Below, piece by piece: positions 62,505-64,000 of a DNA stretch of 64,000 nt. The DNA is from DASPNM01 sp035626515 (GTDB taxonomy: Bacteria > Bacteroidota > Bacteroidia > Chitinophagales > Chitinophagaceae). Position 1 is the first letter of the stretch; each line of letters begins with the position of its first letter. The position numbers and the translations under genes are program-made. The stretch is taken from positions 150,784-214,783 of the forward strand of contig DASPNM010000029.1 of assembly GCA_035626515.1 (NCBI GenBank), given 5' to 3'. A model generated the notes under the pieces. It did not search any database. It was not told where the DNA came from and saw only the letters and a list, made by a program, of their open reading frames with translations.

Positions 62505-64000
62505 TCATTCCAGCACAATTCCCGCTAAAGGAGGCAGGTTTAGCCTCAACTTGTAGATTTTTTGACTTGCGTCAATTATCTCATGCCTGATCTCCGGGTT
62601 ATAAACGTCCCCCGAACCCCAATATTTTGTTAAGTCACTGTTGAACACCTCTTTTTTGTACTGCCGACCGCGCACCACCACCTCCCAGTCGTTCCGGACT
62701 ACCGGGGTCATATTCAAGAGAATAAGCAGGTCTTCCGATGCTTTAACGCCCTTTCGCCGAAAGGCGATGACCGATTCCGCGCGGTGGTCCAGGTCCACCC
62801 ACTCAAATCCTTCGGTATTGAATTGATTCTTAAATAACGCGGGCTGTTCCCTTAATAACCGGTTAAGGTCCTCCACGCAGCGCCGCAGGCCCTCATGCGG
62901 TGCAAAGCGGAGCAGGTCCCAGCTCAGCGCGGACCGATAATCCCATTCCCTCGTCTGACCGAATTCGTTTCCCATGAACAGGAGCCGCGCCCCCGGGTGG
63001 GTCCACATATAAGTATAGAGCAGCCGCAGGTTGGCAAATTTCTGCCATTCATCCCCCGGCATCTTGTAGATCATCGGGCTCTTGCCGTGCACCACTTCGT
63101 CGTGGCTGAGCGGGAGCATGAAGTTCTCATCGTAGTAGTACATCATGCTGAATGAAAGCTTATCCTGTTGAGACGGCCGCGCGAGTGGATCGAGCCTGAA
63201 AAAATCCAGTGAGTCGTGCATCCAGCCCATCATCCATTTCATTCCGAACCCCAGCCCGCCCTGCCAGGTGGGTCGCGAAACGCCGGGCCAGTCGGTAGCC
63301 TCTTCCGCAATGGTCTGCACGTCGGGAAAGTCCCGGTAAATGCATTCGTTCATTTCGCGGATCAGCGAGATCGCCTCGAGGTTCCCGTTTCCGCCGAGCT
63401 CGTTTGGCTCCCACTCCCCTTCTTTCCGCGAATAATCGAGGCGCAGCATGGAGCTGACCGCGTCCACGCGAATGCCGTCAATATGAAAAAGCTCGAACCA
63501 GAACCTCGCACTGCTCACCAGGAAGGAGCGCACCTCTCCCCTCTTGTAATTAAAAATGTAGCTGTTCCAGTCGGGATGATAGCCCTTGCGCATGTCGGCG
63601 TATTCATAGGTATGCGTGCCGTCGAAAAGGAAAAGTCCGTGGGCGTCGTAAGGAAAATGGGAAGGCACCCAGTCCAGAATGACACCGATTTCGTTCTGAT
63701 GGCAGGTGTCGATCAGGCGCATCAGTCCCTGCGGATCGCCGAATCGCGAGGTGGGCGCGAAGTAACCGGTGCACTGGTATCCCCAGCTGCCGTCGAAGGG
63801 ATGTTCCATCACGGGCATCAGTTCGATGTGGGTGAAACCCATTTTTTTCACATAGGGAACCAAACGCTCAGCAATCTGGTCGTAGCTGTTGTAGCTTTGT
63901 TCATCGTTCGGGTCGGGACGCTGCCAGCTCGCCAGATGCACTTCGTACACACTCCACGGCGCATCGAGCGCGTTGCACTTTTTTCGATTCCTCATCCAGG
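62505..64000 (-). CDS. glgB: 1,4-alpha-glucan branching enzyme (N-terminus beyond the window)
   Basis: The GH13 domain creates alpha-1,6 branches in glycogen. The frame runs off the right edge; 498 residues are visible, beginning inside the domain at WMRNRKKCNALDAPWSVYEVHLASW. Core motifs are ELMPVMEHPFDGSWGYQ, GIRVDAVSSMLRLDY with the nucleophile Asp, QTIAEEATDWPGVSRP with the acid Glu, and PLSHDEVVHGK. The all-beta C-terminal domain ends at LNLPPLAGIVLE. With malQ it covers glycogen making and maltodextrin recycling, though they are 13 kb apart. The CBM48 domain expected before it is not in the window. Confidence 0.97.
   Translation of the reverse strand, partial: WMRNRKKCNALDAPWSVYEVHLASWQRPDPNDEQSYNSYDQIAERLVPYVKKMGFTHIELMPVMEHPFDGSWGYQCTGYFAPTSRFGDPQGLMRLIDTCHQNEIGVILDWVPSHFPYDAHGLFLFDGTHTYEYADMRKGYHPDWNSYIFNYKRGEVRSFLVSSARFWFELFHIDGIRVDAVSSMLRLDYSRKEGEWEPNELGGNGNLEAISLIREMNECIYRDFPDVQTIAEEATDWPGVSRPTWQGGLGFGMKWMMGWMHDSLDFFRLDPLARPSQQDKLSFSMMYYYDENFMLPLSHDEVVHGKSPMIYKMPGDEWQKFANLRLLYTYMWTHPGARLLFMGNEFGQTREWDYRSALSWDLLRFAPHEGLRRCVEDLNRLLREQPALFKNQFNTEGFEWVDLDHRAESVIAFRRKGVKASEDLLILLNMTPVVRNDWEVVVRGRQYKKEVFNSDLTKYWGSGDVYNPEIRHEIIDASQKIYKLRLNLPPLAGIVLE

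Overview
This window looks like a chromosomal segment of a Bacteroidota bacterium, most likely from the Chitinophagia/Sphingobacteriia side. The evidence is a T9SS type-B sorting domain next to a PorP/SprF protein, many Bacteroidota-only families (BT_3928, DUF1599, DUF6089-like barrels, DUF4403), TTTG/TAnnTTTG promoters instead of -35/-10 boxes, and weak Shine-Dalgarno signals. Base composition is fairly GC-rich throughout except for one AT-rich island near 59.2-60.5 kb. I see no rRNA, tRNA, CRISPR array or intact insertion sequence. No stretch longer than 300 bases lacks a gene.

Layout. 1-2.5 kb: the 3' end of a PKD-domain secreted adhesin and its PorP/SprF partner. 2.5-4.5 kb: a BlaI repressor/M56 peptidase pair with a recognisable promoter-operator. 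4.6-10.7 kb: a lipoprotein, a large protease-propeller-barrel protein, and a K+-type membrane pyrophosphatase. 10.8-14.1 kb: a BKACE enzyme followed by a small surface-sugar cassette (NeuD-like acyltransferase, glycosyltransferase, unusually short DegT aminotransferase). 14.1-20.7 kb: Nnr, a serine hydrolase, SerA, NDH-2 and a PagL-like lipid A deacylase. 20.9-26.9 kb: gyrA with a downstream secreted protein, then a saccharopine dehydrogenase family gene. 26.9-33.6 kb: sirtuin, EVE, LutA, RibH, TPR and PdhA on the minus strand, with recF and DUF721 divergent. 33.7-39.6 kb: a permease/BT_3928/DUF1599 operon divergent from folP, then FKBP and DHH genes. 39.8-46.9 kb: ndk, TraB, a UbiD-type decarboxylase, two tandem barrel paralogues and a dipeptide epimerase. 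47-64 kb: malQ, small membrane proteins, dnaK, DUF4403, GtrA, argS, an RHS toxin remnant with its partner, a TPR lipid-free secreted protein, and glgB (cut by the window edge).

Most of the window is housekeeping metabolism: folate, riboflavin, serine, pyruvate, glycogen/maltodextrin, nucleotide balance, and DNA topology or repair. The accessory signals stand out against it. The strongest is a 5'-truncated RHS gene at 59.8-61.2 kb. It keeps its core domain and an AT-rich M91-type metalloprotease tail, and overlaps by 4 bp a small lipoprotein gene that is a good candidate immunity partner. Other notable signals are perfect 7-bp tandem repeats starting at gene stop codons (20.66 and 50.47 kb), promoters whose -33 box is built from the upstream stop codon, -7 boxes only 4-5 bases before ATG that imply leaderless mRNAs, and an overlooked 51-residue membrane protein with a near-perfect promoter.
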